64,000 bases of DNA, taken from Nelumbo lutea (Eukaryota; Streptophyta; Magnoliopsida; Proteales; Nelumbonaceae). Where the stretch lies: contig JAKGHH010000001.1 in NCBI GenBank assembly GCA_022828595.1, positions 211,681,848-211,745,847 on the forward strand, in the 5' to 3' direction. The notes beneath the pieces were generated by a model, which was not told where the DNA came from, did no database searches, and saw only the letters and a list, made by a program, of their open reading frames with translations. The translations under genes and the position numbers were made by a program. Below, piece by piece: positions 23,017 to 34,468 of the stretch; positions within the stretch are counted from its first letter, which is position 1; every line of letters starts with the position of its first letter.

Positions 23017-24342
23017 ATTCAAAACAATACATGGTCTCTTGTGTCTCCTCCACCTAATAAGAATGTTGTTGGTAACAATAGATCTTCCGCATAAACGAAA
23101 ACCTAATGGCTCCACTGAGCGCTTCAAAGTGTGTTTGGTGGCCAAGGGCTATACACAGGAGGCTAGGTTGGACTATGATGAAACCTTCAGCCCGGTAGTA
23201 AAGCCTACCACCATACGTATCATCATTTCTCTTGTTGTTCACTTCAAGTGGAATGCTCGACATTTGGACACTAATAGTTCCTTTTTGCATGGGCAACTTA
23301 CTGTGGAAGTCTACATGAATCGTTCTCTCTATGGGATTATATTTGTCGGTTACATCATTCTCTCTATGGGATTAAGCAAGCCCCTTCTGCTTGGTTCACA
23401 CACCTATGTGACCATCTTCTTGTCCTGGGATTTCAAGCTTCCAAAGCTAATAATTCCTTATTCTTTATGCGTGAAAATTCTGACATCATTCTCATGTTGG
23501 TTTATGCTGACAACATTTAGTCACGAGCTTCAATTCAATCAGCTTCTACTCTCATTTCTCAATTAAGCACTCAATTTGCTTTAAAAGATCTTGGGCCGAC
23601 CCACTACTTTCTTGGCATCCACTTACAATATTCTGATACTGGTGTTCATCTTTCTCAATAGAAATACATCCATGACCTTCTTATTTGCTCACAAATGCAT
23701 GAAGCCAAACCCAGTTCCACTCCCACAGCCGCTTCAACTTGCCTTGACAGTTACTCGGGTGAATCATTTTCAGATCCCAACTTCTATCACAACACTTTTG
23801 GAGGTCTTCTATATGTCACATTAACACACCTAGCCATTAGTTTTGCTGTCAACGAGGTGTGTCAGTTCATGAAATCTCCTACTATGGTGCACCAGGCTAT
23901 AGTCAAACACATACTACGTTATCAAAAGGGTACAATTGATCATGGTTTGTTACTTTAGTCTTCCTCTTCTCTCACTCTTACCACATTTTTTGATGTGGAT
24001 TGGGCTACTTGCCCCATTGACAAAAAGTCTCAAAGTGGATTTTGTGTATTCTTGGGATCTAATCTCATCTATTGGAGCTCCTAAAAACAACAAACCATGT
24101 CTTGGTCGAGCACGGAGTTTGAATATAGGTCTCTTTCAAGTACCACTACTAAATTTGTTTGGATGCACATGCTCTTGGATGAACTTGGATTCTCTCCCCC
24201 TCTACCCTCCATTCTGTGGTGTGACAACATTAGTGTTGCTGCCTTAACTTTAAATCCAATCCATCACTCTTGCACCAAGCACATAGAACTTGATTTTCAC
24301 TTTATCCATGACAAAGTAGTTGATGGTGTCCTCACTATTTAG
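23017..24342 (+). pseudogene. Copia reverse transcriptase and RNase H relic
   Basis: After the insertion the copia frame reads [16 protein letters not shown], then [20 protein letters not shown] and [15 protein letters not shown]. The catalytic box is decayed to LVYADN followed by a stop near 23515. Further on come DLGPTHYFLGIHLQ, LLYVTLTHLAISFAV, and RNase H with STEFEYRSLSSTTTKFVW, WCDNISVAALTLNP and KHIELDFHFIHDKVV. At least six stops and shifts are present. Confidence 0.9.
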
Positions 24343-24460
24343 TTCGTTCCCAACTCTCAAAAACTTGATGGTCTACTTACCAAACCGCTATCTTCTGCTC
24401 GGTTTCGTCATTCCAATCCAAGCTTACTCTTGTTGAATGCACGTTATGCTTAAGGGGGGA

Positions 24461-24614
24461 TGTTAATGTGATAGAGTCCTCCACGTAACTAACCACTCAA
24501 GGATCTCACTTGGATATGTCAAATCTCCTACTTTTTCTATCTTTGAATTTGAATGGTTATAATCCATTATAACAAACTATTGTAAGTGTATACATTGATA
24601 TCAACATGAACCCA
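24461..24614 (+). mobile_element. 3' LTR of the copia element
   Basis: It follows a polypurine tract AAGGGGGGA at 24452-24460. The LTR starts TGTTAATG and ends CATGAACCCA, 154 bp. The right boundary is set by the TAAAA duplication at 24615-24619. Confidence 0.82.
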
Positions 24615-24619
24615 TAAAA

Positions 24620-25424
24620 TACACTAGTCTTTACCAAATCTTAGCTTCAATTTAAAAAGAATGAGACCCAACACAGAAGAGCAAATGAAACATAACCTTT
24701 GCTTCTTCCTTTTTTAGGGATAAGTTGATTGCACTCCACCTCAGAATTCTAAATTTCATTGTAGACCTATAACAATTCAAAATTTCAAACACCTCCACCT
24801 AAACACCAATACCCGCCTGTGTATTGGCATCAATTCCGAGCTGGCACCTACCCTAACTATACAGTGGAGCTAAGATTTGTGGGTGGGCCTGTAAATGGAG
24901 CGAATTCAAATAAAATAAAGCCATGCTCGGATTCGATTCTGATTACAAAATTAGTGATTTGAATTCAATTCAAGATCTATCAGATATGCAAAAGTCTCAA
25001 CCAAATTCGATTTTGATTAAAATGGTGAATATTCGATTCAATTCAATTTAACCGATTTTATAGAAAAACCCTAAATCTAAAATCCAAAACAAAGACATAG
25101 AAACAACCATCGCCAATGAACAACATAGAAAAGCCTCAGAAAATACAAACTCACTTGTTAACTATACAAAAAACCTCAAGAAATCTAGAACAAGAAAGAA
25201 AATAGAAGCGAAAACTTCATCCTTTCAAAGAGAGAGAGAGAACAAGAAATATTCGAAGATGGCCCCAATTATCTCGATAAATTAAAAAGATGAAATCTGA
25301 AAAAGTAGCCATGTCAATTCGTCTTATCTTTCAATCAGATAACTTTTATTTGTCTTTTGTAATAAAGAGAAATGGACACTTTGGGTAACGTGTAAAAGAT
25401 TGTAACTCAAACTAAAAATTTAGA
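24620..25424. other. AT-rich non-coding stretch leading into the tandem array
   Basis: No gene is seen. From about 24890 it contains GAATTC/ATTCGA-rich sequence similar in style to the units that follow (GATTCGATTC, AATTCAATTC). The array may therefore have grown inside an older repeat beginning near 24880. Confidence 0.5.
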
Positions 25425-27516
25425 ATACTATATATTATAATATATTATTGAATTCAAATATTTATCAAATTGAATCGGCATAAATTCAATTTCGACACAA
25501 TTAAATAATCGATCCAAAAATTAGATTCGAATTTGACTATTTATTTAATCTGAATAGTCTGAATTCAATTCATTTAAGTCGAATCTCGAATTCCAATTCA
25601 AATTTTCTAATTGTGTGGTTGGACTAAACAGTAAAAGCCTCTTTTTTTTTGTGAAAAATAATACAAACCCAGCTTTCAACTTCGTATGGATCTCCTGCTT
25701 ACAAGAACTCTACCCACGCCTATTCACAAGAGGGAGCTTGTTAGCACCAACGAGGGCGAACCCTAAATCCGGACTCGTTTAAATATAGCAAAAAAGTGAA
25801 AAACCCATTATCCATTAGATACTATATATTATAATATATTATCGAATTTGAATATTTATCAAATCGAATCGGCATAAATTCAATTTCGATACAGTTAAAT
25901 AATCGATCCAAAAATCAGATTCGAATTTGACTATTTATTTAATCTGAATAGTCTAAATTCGATTCATTTAAGTCAAATCTTGAATTCCAATTCAATTTTC
26001 CTATTTGTGGGGTTGGACTAAACAGTAAAAGCCCATTTTTTTGTGAAAAATAATACAAACCCAACTTTCAACTTTGTATGGATCTCCTACTTACGAGAAC
26101 TCTACCCACGCCTATTCACAAGAGGGAGCTTGTCAGCACCAGTGAGGGTGAACCCTAAATTCGGACTCGTTTAAATATAGCAAAAAGGTGAAAAACCCAT
26201 TACCCATTAGATACTATATATTATAATATATTATCGAATTCGAATATTTATCAAATCGAATCGGCTCAAATTCGATTTCGATACGATTAAATAATCGATC
26301 CAAAAATCATATTCGAATTTGACTATTTATTTAATCTGAATAGTCTGAATTCGATTCATTTAAGTCGAATCTCGAATTCCACTTCAAATTTCCTATTTGT
26401 GGGGTTGGACTGAACCGTAAAAGCCCATTTTTTTTGTGAAAAATAATACAAACCCAGCTTTCAACTTCGTATGGATCCCCTGCTTACGAGAACTCTACCC
26501 ACGCCTATTCACAAGAGGGAGCTTGTCAGCACCAGCGAGGGCGAACCCTAAATCCGGACTCGTTTAAATATAGCAAAAAAGTGAAATACGCATTACCCAT
26601 CAGATACTATATATTATAATATATTATCGAATTTGAATATTTATCAAATCGAATCGGCATAAATTCAATTTCGATACGATTAAATAATCGATCCAAAAAT
26701 CATATTTGAATTTGACTATTTATTCAATCTGAATAGTCTGAATTCGATTCATTTAAGTCGAATCTCGAATTCCAATTCAAAATTCCTATTTGTGGGGTTG
26801 GATTGAATAGTAAAAGCCCCTTTTTTTTGTGAATAATAATACAAACCCAGCTTTCAACTTTGTATGGATCTCCTGCTTACGAGAACTCTACCCACGCCTA
26901 TTCACAAGAGGGAGCTTGTCAGCACCAGCGAGGGTGAACCCTAAATCCAGACTCGTTTAAATATAGCAAAAAAGTGAAAAACCCATTACCCATAAGATAC
27001 TATATATTATAATGTATTATTGAATTTGAATATTTATCAAATTGAATCGGCATAAATTCAATTTCGATATGATTAAATAATCGATCCAAAAATCATATTC
27101 GAATTTGACTATTTATTTAATCTGAATAGTCTGAATTCGATTCATTTAAGTGGAATCTCAAATTTCAATTCAAATTTCCTATTTGTGGGATTGGATTGAA
27201 CAGTAAAAGCCCATTTTTTGTGAAAAATAATACAAACCCAGCTTTCAACTTCGTATGAATGTCTGAATTCGATTCATTTAAGTGGAATCTCAAATTTCAA
27301 TTCAAATTTCCTATTTGTGGGATTGGATTGAACAGTAAAAGCCCATTTTTTGTGAAAAATAATACAAACCCAGCTTTCAACTTCGTATGAATCTCTTACG
27401 AGAACTCTACCCACGCCTATTCACAAGAGGGAGCTTGTCACCACCAGCGAGGGCGAACCCTAAATCCGGACTCGCTTAAATATAGCAAAAAAGTGAAAAA
27501 CCCATTACCCATCAGA
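25425..27516. repeat. Tandem array, five units of about 393 bp
   Basis: Unit starts (ATACTATATATTATAAT) lie at 25425, 25819, 26211, 26604 and 26997, giving periods of 394, 392, 393 and 393. Each unit has an AT-rich half with palindrome-like TATATTATAATATATTA and ATAATCGATCCAAAAATCA, and a second half with GAGAACTCTACCCACGCC and GCGAGGGCGAACCCTAAATC. Copies differ at only a few percent of sites by eye. The fifth unit is longer because of an internal 132-bp duplication. No coding frame runs through it. Confidence 0.95.
27129..27392. repeat. 132-bp perfect tandem duplication in the last array unit
   Basis: The stretch 27129-27260, from GTCTGAATTCGATTC to CTTCGTATGAAT, is repeated at 27261-27392, apparently without a difference. 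It is the youngest event visible in the array. Confidence 0.92.
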
Positions 27517-27544
27517 GCTTCAGTCACGGACTAACAGCAATAGG

Positions 27545-27632
27545 TGGGCTGGGCTGGGCCGGGACACTCCTGCAAAAGGTCTGGGCCTTTAACCACGGTC
27601 CTTGTATCTCAATTCAGTCCAGTCTCGGCCCA
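27545..27632 (+). promoter_or_regulatory. Cluster of TGGGCY (site II) motifs
   Basis: TGGGCT at 27545 and 27550, TGGGCC at 27555 and 27582, and the reverse motif GGCCCA at 27627 lie 70-157 bp upstream of the first ATG of the PPR locus. Site II elements bind TCP factors and are frequent in promoters of plant genes for ribosomal, mitochondrial and RNA-processing proteins. Telo-box-like TTAGGGTTT sequences follow in exon 1 (27856) and at the start of intron 1 (27935). Promoter function is inferred. Confidence 0.6.
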
Positions 27633-27701
27633 TAAAAGAAACCTTCCACTAGGACCACTACTGTCCCGTTTCCATGACTCTCCTTCTCCTCGCGAAAACA
27701 G

Positions 27702-27932
27702 ATGAATTCGTACACTAATGGTAATGGCGGCAAAGACCTCAAATTCTTGTTTCAAGTAATGGGAGCAACAACGGCTCCTGAGTTGGGAATGGCGACACCA
27801 GGTCTGTGCGTTCGCTCTTCTCCAAGGATTAGCACTGAAAGCTTTCAAGTTTCAATTAGGGTTTCCAGATTTGAAGGAGAGCTTCGAATAAGAAGGCTAC
27901 CATGGAATAGTCCTTTTATCCAACGCCAACAG
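27702..27932 (+). other. Upstream exon of the PPR gene (5' leader or alternative N-terminus)
   Basis: An open frame of 77 codons starts ATGAATTCG at 27702 (MNSYTNGNGGKDLKFLFQ...) and ends in CAACAG before a donor GTTAGG at 27933. Joined to the exon at 30512 (acceptor TATTGACAG) the frame continues without a stop into VRHAKMKLKKLL and the PPR protein. It could be an N-terminal extension giving a 986-residue protein. Or it is a long 5' leader exon, with translation from the ATG at 30527. The related Arabidopsis protein is 871 residues, which favours the shorter form. Confidence 0.55.
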
Positions 27933-28754
27933 GTTAGGGTTTGAGCTTTATATTTCTAGTGGAAATGCCTTGGGGTGGGACCGTTTTAGTAGTGTTCCTG
28001 TGACAATTTTTCTGTGGTTTCAATAGAATGGATTATTAGGGGAATTTCATGTTGTTCTTGTCAAATACTGGAGGAATGTAAAATATTGATGTTTGAACAT
28101 ATTCAAATTTCACTCAGACATAGTTCTGCTCCGTCCTTTATTACAAATTCCTGATAAAAAAAACTGGCATATTTCAGTTTTGAATGTATAGCATGGGTCA
28201 TACTTTATGAACCCATCTCAGCAAGATAGTATTTATTTTATTGATTTAGTTTAACTGCAAGCACATAAAATGGCTTACTGAACCACACTTAAGTTTGGAG
28301 TTTCGACTTACTCCTCCCTTACTAGTTACTACCAATAAAAGAGACCTGTTCATTCGCTTGGAGATTGAAGGATGTTGATTACTGGATGATGTTAAACAGT
28401 TATCATGTTTATGGAGAATCTTTCTGCTCCAGTAGATCTTTCTACTTATTGTCACTGTTAGGCCTGTAACTGAAATTGAAAATTCCTGATATTCTGATTT
28501 AGTTTCTTTGATACCATGGGTACCCCATTTCCCACCTCCACGGTATCATTTGTCTGTTCCTCTTCTTTAGTTTAACCGTCCAGATCACCTTCAATCATAT
28601 TCTTTCTCCCTTGAACATTACCATTTTATTGAATCCCATCCTTAATATCTCATCCTCTTCCAGTGTTTACCTTCTTCACCTGAAATGCAACTATTCCCTC
28701 TTTCTAACTAAAAACTCTTCCTTACCTAGCTGTATTTGTACCTTTTTCTAGTTT

Positions 28755-28958
28755 CATGAAAGGCCATTGTCCAATGTTGGTCTGAGCTATCAGAGTGGGC
28801 TATCGGGGGTCTTGGGAGGGCTAGACCAGATATGGGTCCTAACCTTTGTTTTTTTTTTTTTCTGCACAAAGTGATTGCTCTCAGACTCAAACTTGTGTTC
28901 TTACACTTGCCAGCCTGAGGGTTTTACCACTACACCAAGTAATGGCCTCTACCTTTTA
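28755..28958 (-). mobile_element. tRNA-derived SINE in PPR intron 1
   Basis: Read on the minus strand: GGTGTAGTGGTAAAACCCTC resembles an RNA polymerase III A box and AAGTTTGAGTC a B box about 30-35 bases on. Then come CTTTGTGCAG, an A run (the T run at about 28849-28861) and a region with AGCCCTCCCAAGACCCCC like the body of plant tRNA-SINEs. GTTTCAT occurs just outside both ends (about 28752 and 28961) as a possible short TSD. Confidence 0.65.
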
Positions 28959-29264
28959 TGGTTTCATCCATCTTTTTTCCTAGGGTGGTAGAAGGCCATA
29001 TGTTCATTGTAGAATCTTTCTTCCCAAAATGCCTTTGTGAATATCTAATCAGTTATATTTTTATTGCAACTGAGATTTATTTGGGTCCTCTTATAGGTCT
29101 ATAGGTTCTTTAAACAACATGATGGGTAATTCACTAATTCCTTGAATGGCAACTTAGTTCCTTAATCCTGCCTAGCCCCTGTTTCAAGCTCTGTCATCAA
29201 GCAAGATTTCTATTTCTGAACCTCAAATCCACCTTTCGTGCAAAATTTTAAACAAGGCCCCTAT

Positions 29265-29420
29265 TATTATTTTTTTTTCCAAGTGGTGATTTTCTTTTTG
29301 AAAGATAGAAATGATTTCATTAAAGAGGAAAACAGGAGGAAAGAGAAGATCCCATCTGCAGCTTACAACAAAAAGGGCACCTGCAGCTTACAAATAGGCA
29401 TATAATCCTATGGGATGATC
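29265..29420 (-). mobile_element. LINE 3' tail in PPR intron 1
   Basis: A T run near 29271-29279 is followed by TTCTTTTTGAAAGATAGAAA and TGATTTCATTAAAGAGGAAA, a common form of plant LINE 3' ends seen from the other strand. No protein domain remains, so it is strongly 5'-truncated. Confidence 0.5.
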
Positions 29421-30511
29421 AGTTTTCAAGTGATACTTGCTCACATTAATTATCACCAAAGCCTTGGAATGACAGCTAAAGATTGCAAATGCAGTCTTCT
29501 ATATCACAATATTTTCTAGCATTATCGGTGTTTACATGTGCATCCTTTTTTGTATTAAGATTCCTCTCTTTCTCATCTCTTTACCCCTGTTTCTTTATTA
29601 ATTTGTGGCCAATTTTACATGGACTCTCCTAAGTGGATGAAGTGTCCTTGTCAGACATGTCAGATTCCGATACTCCATGGAGTCTTGATAGACACTTCAT
29701 TGTGTATATTTATGTAAAATAAGCAAGTAAAGGAAAATGCTACATTTATTTCTGGTCTCTTTTCCAACTCCATTTATTTCTTCCTCCAAGCTATTCATCT
29801 GTTGTATGTTTTAACAGCAAGATTTCTTTTCATTCTTCCTAATTCTGAAGTTCTTTCAGAACTATGATCTTGTTTCCTGCTCATTCTTTGGTGCATAGAA
29901 AGCTGTTTAATGGCTTCTCCATCTTTTCTTCATAACCAATCACCCAAATTACCTTTGTTCATTTTAAAATGCCCACTATCATATCTGAAAGTTATGGGCA
30001 TTATTCGTCCTCCATCAAAGTACTAGATGGAAAACCTAGGCTGTCCATCAGATGGGAGTTCCTTAATTGGCTGCTTATATACAATGCACTTGTAACTTTA
30101 CCCATAAAGCCTATAATTTGCCATGTATTGCATTTCTATATGTACAGTAATGATGGGACTTGAAAATGGCTTCTTGTTTGTTTCTTTTAAGTTTTCTCAA
30201 ATAAACAAAGATAGGAAGTGGCATAGTGTTATTGCGCTCCAAGTTGCCAAATGAATAGAGTGAGGTAACTAGGTATGTTGACCTATTTTGGTGTCCCATG
30301 TGTGAACAATCTGTCCTTGCAGGAAATTAGGGCTGCAAAGTCATTCAAGCTAAAAACCTCCATGCATATTCTTGTATACATAATGCATTTGTTTTCAAAA
30401 GGATATCTAGATCCTACATTCAAATATGTTCTTTGCGATATCACTTATATTTTTTTATCCTGAATGTCAACTATAGGTAAGGCCAAGAGAAAAATAGTAT
30501 CATATTGACAG
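29421..30511. other. PPR intron 1, remainder
   Basis: Nothing recognisable beyond T-rich intron sequence. It ends in the acceptor TATTGACAG at 30503-30511. Confidence 0.6.
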
Positions 30512-30526
30512 GTCAGACATGCAAAG

Positions 30527-33500
30527 ATGAAGCTGAAGAAGCTCTTGAATAACCAAGGTAATAATGGATATGCTTAATCTCTAGTGTTATGGTTTGACTG
30601 TTTTTCTGTATCATAGTGTTGGATTTTCTGCTGGACCTTGTTTTGAATCTTTCTCATCTCCTGACTCAACCACATTAGTAAATACCAAATTTGTCAAGGC
30701 AAGGATGCCTGGTCTGAGCAATGAATTATATTAAAAAGGTATGCACATTTGTAGTTAAAGTATTGCCTAGGTGTTTTGTAGCTCCATCACGTAGGTGACC
30801 AACTAGGTTGGTGGTATAGATATAAACATCTTAGCAAGGGGCAAATAATTAATTATGCCCCCTTAGTGTATACCCTATTTTTGATCAATAATATTGTATG
30901 TATATCTTTGTTTCTGTATAAACCAGGGGTGTTAGTAAAAACTCTCGTTATTGATTCTGGTTTGTTGATTTAGTTTATAAAAATCCTGCATGACTTTTTA
31001 AAATCTACTTTTATAAACTACCATGACTTTTTTAAATCTACTTTTTTTTCTTCATTAGTGCCTTACCCAGAGAAAGAGTGATAACAAACATAAACTGCCA
31101 ATGAATTATCTTTAACCAAATAACAAATAAGTAACTTTTGTTATCAAGTTAACAACCCATAAAAGCATTTGGTTCGTCAGATACAATCAATAAATATGTA
31201 ACTTTTATAATTTGGCAATCTGAAGCAGTTGAGCACACACTTTACATCCTGCTGTTGTTTAGTTTCATTATTGGGGTAGTTATTATCTATTTAAGTACCC
31301 TATTATAATTGTAAGTTGCTTGAGAGAAAGCCCAGCATACATTCTATTTCTATGGAAGCCCCATCCTCACTCTCTCTTAAGTGAAAATTCAGATGGCATG
31401 AGAATCGTTGTTGCCTAACTCTGTGGCTGACAAATCCTACACCAGAAAGTGGGCCTGTAATGATCTTCTGGCTTACAGACTTTTCATCTCCCTACTTGTT
31501 CTTTTGTGTGTGCAGAGGAGAAAGGAGAAGGGGTCCATCGGACTCCATCCTTCTAGTGGATAGGTGAATTGAATGCAAAGACTATTTGAGAGGCCATGTT
31601 CTGGAAATTTCCTGGGAAGGACCCATTGTTATTGTTGTTGTTGTAGTAGTACACCATCCATGAATATATTTTCTCTATTTGTTTTCCCTTAAGCAGTATT
31701 TTTTTTTTCTAATGGTCCTGAATATGGGTTATTTCAACAAGTTTCAAGGTTATGCTTGTAAATGTTATATATTTTGCACTGCAGGAATGTTTTTTCATTC
31801 TGGGTGTAGGTGTTGTACTCTTTATGACATATACAAGGAGTTCTCATCCATGGGCAGTGGATCTTCTGACCTTGATGGAAAGGCCATTCCCTCTGTAGAT
31901 GTGGTTAATGAAGAATACCTGAGAAAAGAGGATGGTGCAAAAGCAGGAGTGGAGGATATTTGTTGCATTTTAATGAGTGACGCATGGGGACCCGTGTTAG
32001 AAAGTAATTTATTAAAGATGGTTGAGAAACATCAACCAGATTTGGTCATTGGAGTCTTAAAGAGGCTGAAAGATGTCAAATTAGCAATAAACTATTTCAG
32101 ATGGGTTGAAAAGGAAACAAATAAAGTTCACAGTCCAGAAGCATATGATTCCTTGCTGAGGATAATGAGTAGCAGTAAAAAATTTGAAAGCATGGAGCAG
32201 ATTCTGGAGGAAATGAGCCTCTGTGGTTATAGTCCCTCAAATAACACTTGCATTCAGTTAGTTGACAGCTATGTCAAATTTGGGATGCTAATGGAAGCAT
32301 TCTACTTGTTACAAACTATGCGGAAGCTCAATTTCCATCCTGCATTTTCAGCTTATACAACCCTTATTGGTGCTATGGCTGGGGTTCAGGAATCTGATCT
32401 TGCACTAACTCTCTTTCGTCAAATGCAGGAGATTGGGTATAAAGTGAATGTGCATTTGTATACGACTCTTATTCGAGTTTTTGCAAAGGAAAACCGGATG
32501 GATGTAGTTTTTTGCTTATTGGATGAAATGAAGAACAACTCCTTCAAAGCAGATGTTGTTCTGTACAATGTCTGCATAGACTGTTTTGGCAAAGTAGGCC
32601 AGGTTGATTTGGCCTGGAAATTCTTCAATGAAATGAAAGCCAAAGGTATCATTCCTGATGATGTTACCTATTCTAGCATGATAGGTGCTCTTTGCAAAGC
32701 TAATAGACTGGATGAAGCTGTGAAACTATTTGAGCAGATGGAGCTGAACAGGAATGTTCCATGTGCATATGCTTGTAACACCATGATCATGGGATATGGT
32801 TCTGCTGGAAGGTTCAGTGAGGCCTATGAGCTACTTGAGAAGCAGAAAGAAAAGGGTTGCATTCCCAGTGTAATTGCATATAATTGCATCCTTACTTGTC
32901 TTGCAAAGAAGGGCAAAGTTAACGAGGCTTGTAAGATATTTGAAGAAATGAAAAAATATGCAGTGCCCAATCTATCAACCTATAATATTCTCATAGGCAT
33001 GTTTTGTGAGGTGGGGAAACTTGAGACTGCTTTTGATCTTCGGGACTCCATGGAAATAGCTGGTATATTTCCTAACTTGCTGACCATGAACATAATGGTT
33101 GACAGGCTTTGTAAGGCTCAAAAGTTGGATGAAGCTTGGAGTATCTTTGAAAGCATGGATCAGAAGGGTTGCATGCCAAATGTGGTAACATTTTGTTCTA
33201 TGATAGATGGGTTGGGTAGGCAAGGTAAGGTTGATGATGCTTACAGATTGTTTGAGAGAATGTTGGATGTAGGTGGGATCCCAAATGCTATTATTTATAC
33301 ATCCCTCATTAGAAATTTCTTCAAGTATGGCAGGAAGGAAGATGGACATAGAATCTACAAAGAAATGATTGATAGAGGAATTCCTCCTGATCTGACTCTT
33401 CTTAATACCTACATGGATTGTGTCTTGAAGACAGGTGATACTGACAAAGGCAAGGCTTTGTTTGAGGAAATCAAAGCCAGGGGGTTCCTTCCAAATGTGT

Positions 33501-34468
33501 GGAGCTACTCTATTTTAATTCATGGCCTTGTGAAAGCTGGCCATGCATCAACAACCTATGAGTTGTATCACTCCATGAAAGAACAGGGTTGTGTTCTTGA
33601 CACACTTGCTTACAATACTGTCATTGATGGGCTTTACAAGTCAGGTAATGTAGAAAAAGCTTACCGGCTGCTGGAGGAAATGAAGACAAAGGGTTACCAA
33701 CCCACAGTGGTTACATATGGATCAGTCATTCATGGGCTTTCCAAGACTGACAGGCTTGATGAAGCATACATGCTCTTTGAAGAAGCAAAATCAGGAGTTG
33801 GCATAAACGTAGTAATGTATAACAGTCTTATTGATGGTTTTGGAAAGGTTGGTAGAATAGATGAGGCATATCTTATCATGGAAGAGTTGATCCACAAGGG
33901 ATTGACACCTAATGTGCACACATGGAACTGCCTTCTTGATGCCTTAGTGAAGGCAGAGGAAATTAATGAAGCCCTTGTCTGCTTTCAGTCCATGAAAGAC
34001 CTTAAATGCACCCCAAATGCCATCACTTACAGCATTATCATAAATGGTCTCTGTTGTGTTCGAAAGGTTAACAAAGCATTTGTCTTTTGGCAAGAGATGC
34101 AGAAGCAGGGGTTAAACCCTAATGCAATCACCTATAACACCATGATTTCTGGACTTGCAAAGGCTGGGAACATAGAGGAGGCTGATCGGATTTTTAAGAG
34201 ATTCAAGGCAAGTGGAAGTGTACCTGACTCTGTTAGTTATAATACTATAATAGAAGGATTGAGCAATGCCAATAGGGCAATGGATGCGTATGCAGTTTTA
34301 GAGGAGACCCGGATTAAAGGTTGTAAAATCTGTCCAAGGGCATGTCTTGTGCTTTTAGAAGCGTTGCAGAGGGCTGAATGCATTGAAGAGGCAGCAGTTA
34401 TGAATGCTATTTTAAAGGAAACAGAAAAATCCAAGCAAGACTTGAGGTTCTTGTATGATATAGGGTGA
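30527..34468 (+). CDS. P-class PPR protein, At3g06920 ortholog
   Basis: Coding exons are 30527-30557 and 31785-34468 (donor CAAG|GTAATA, acceptor CACTGCAG), 904 residues with Met at 30527. The N-terminus MKLKKLLNNQG..SGCRCC is basic and hydroxylated, fitting an organelle (mitochondrial) presequence. From about 32145 to 34345 there are 21 tandem 35-residue PPR motifs, each with the YNxLIxGxxKxGxxxEA pattern and a residue-35 N/D/T type, without DYW or E domains. P-class PPR proteins bind single-stranded organelle RNA and affect its stability, splicing or translation. The sequence follows Arabidopsis At3g06920 along its length, for example NRAMDA and ALVKAEEINEALVCFQSMK. The large last exon is intact. 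The specific RNA target is not known to me. Confidence 0.93.
30558..31784 (+). other. PPR intron 2
   Basis: About 1.2 kb between donor GTAATA and acceptor CACTGCAG. It is T-rich without repeats that I recognise. It separates the short first coding exon from the PPR array. Confidence 0.7.

Larger units (their letters stand above)
18729..24614 (+). mobile_element. Ty1/copia element with nested insertions
   Basis: Both LTR starts are present: TGTTAACGTGATAGAG at 18729 and TGTTAATGTGATAGAG at 24461. The outer ends carry a 5-bp duplication TAAAA (18724-18728 and 24615-24619), the TSD length of copia elements. Internally the order is integrase C-terminal relic, integrase-RT linker, RT, RNase H and polypurine tract. 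Gag, protease and the integrase core are missing. A hAT-like relic interrupts the 5' LTR and a PIF/Harbinger-like element splits the pol region. The pol frame is full of stops and shifts. Confidence 0.9.

Noticed and set aside
25425..27516. CRISPR array or centromeric satellite
   Set aside because: Units are about 393 bp without spacers and the host is a plant, so not CRISPR. Only five copies beside genes, so there is no support for a centromere.
27702..27932. A separate small gene for the upstream exon
   Set aside because: It ends at a donor site and continues in frame into the PPR exons, so a shared transcript is the simpler reading.
32975..33349. Minus-strand frame inside the PPR gene
   Set aside because: Shadow of the PPR repeats; no motif and no splice context.
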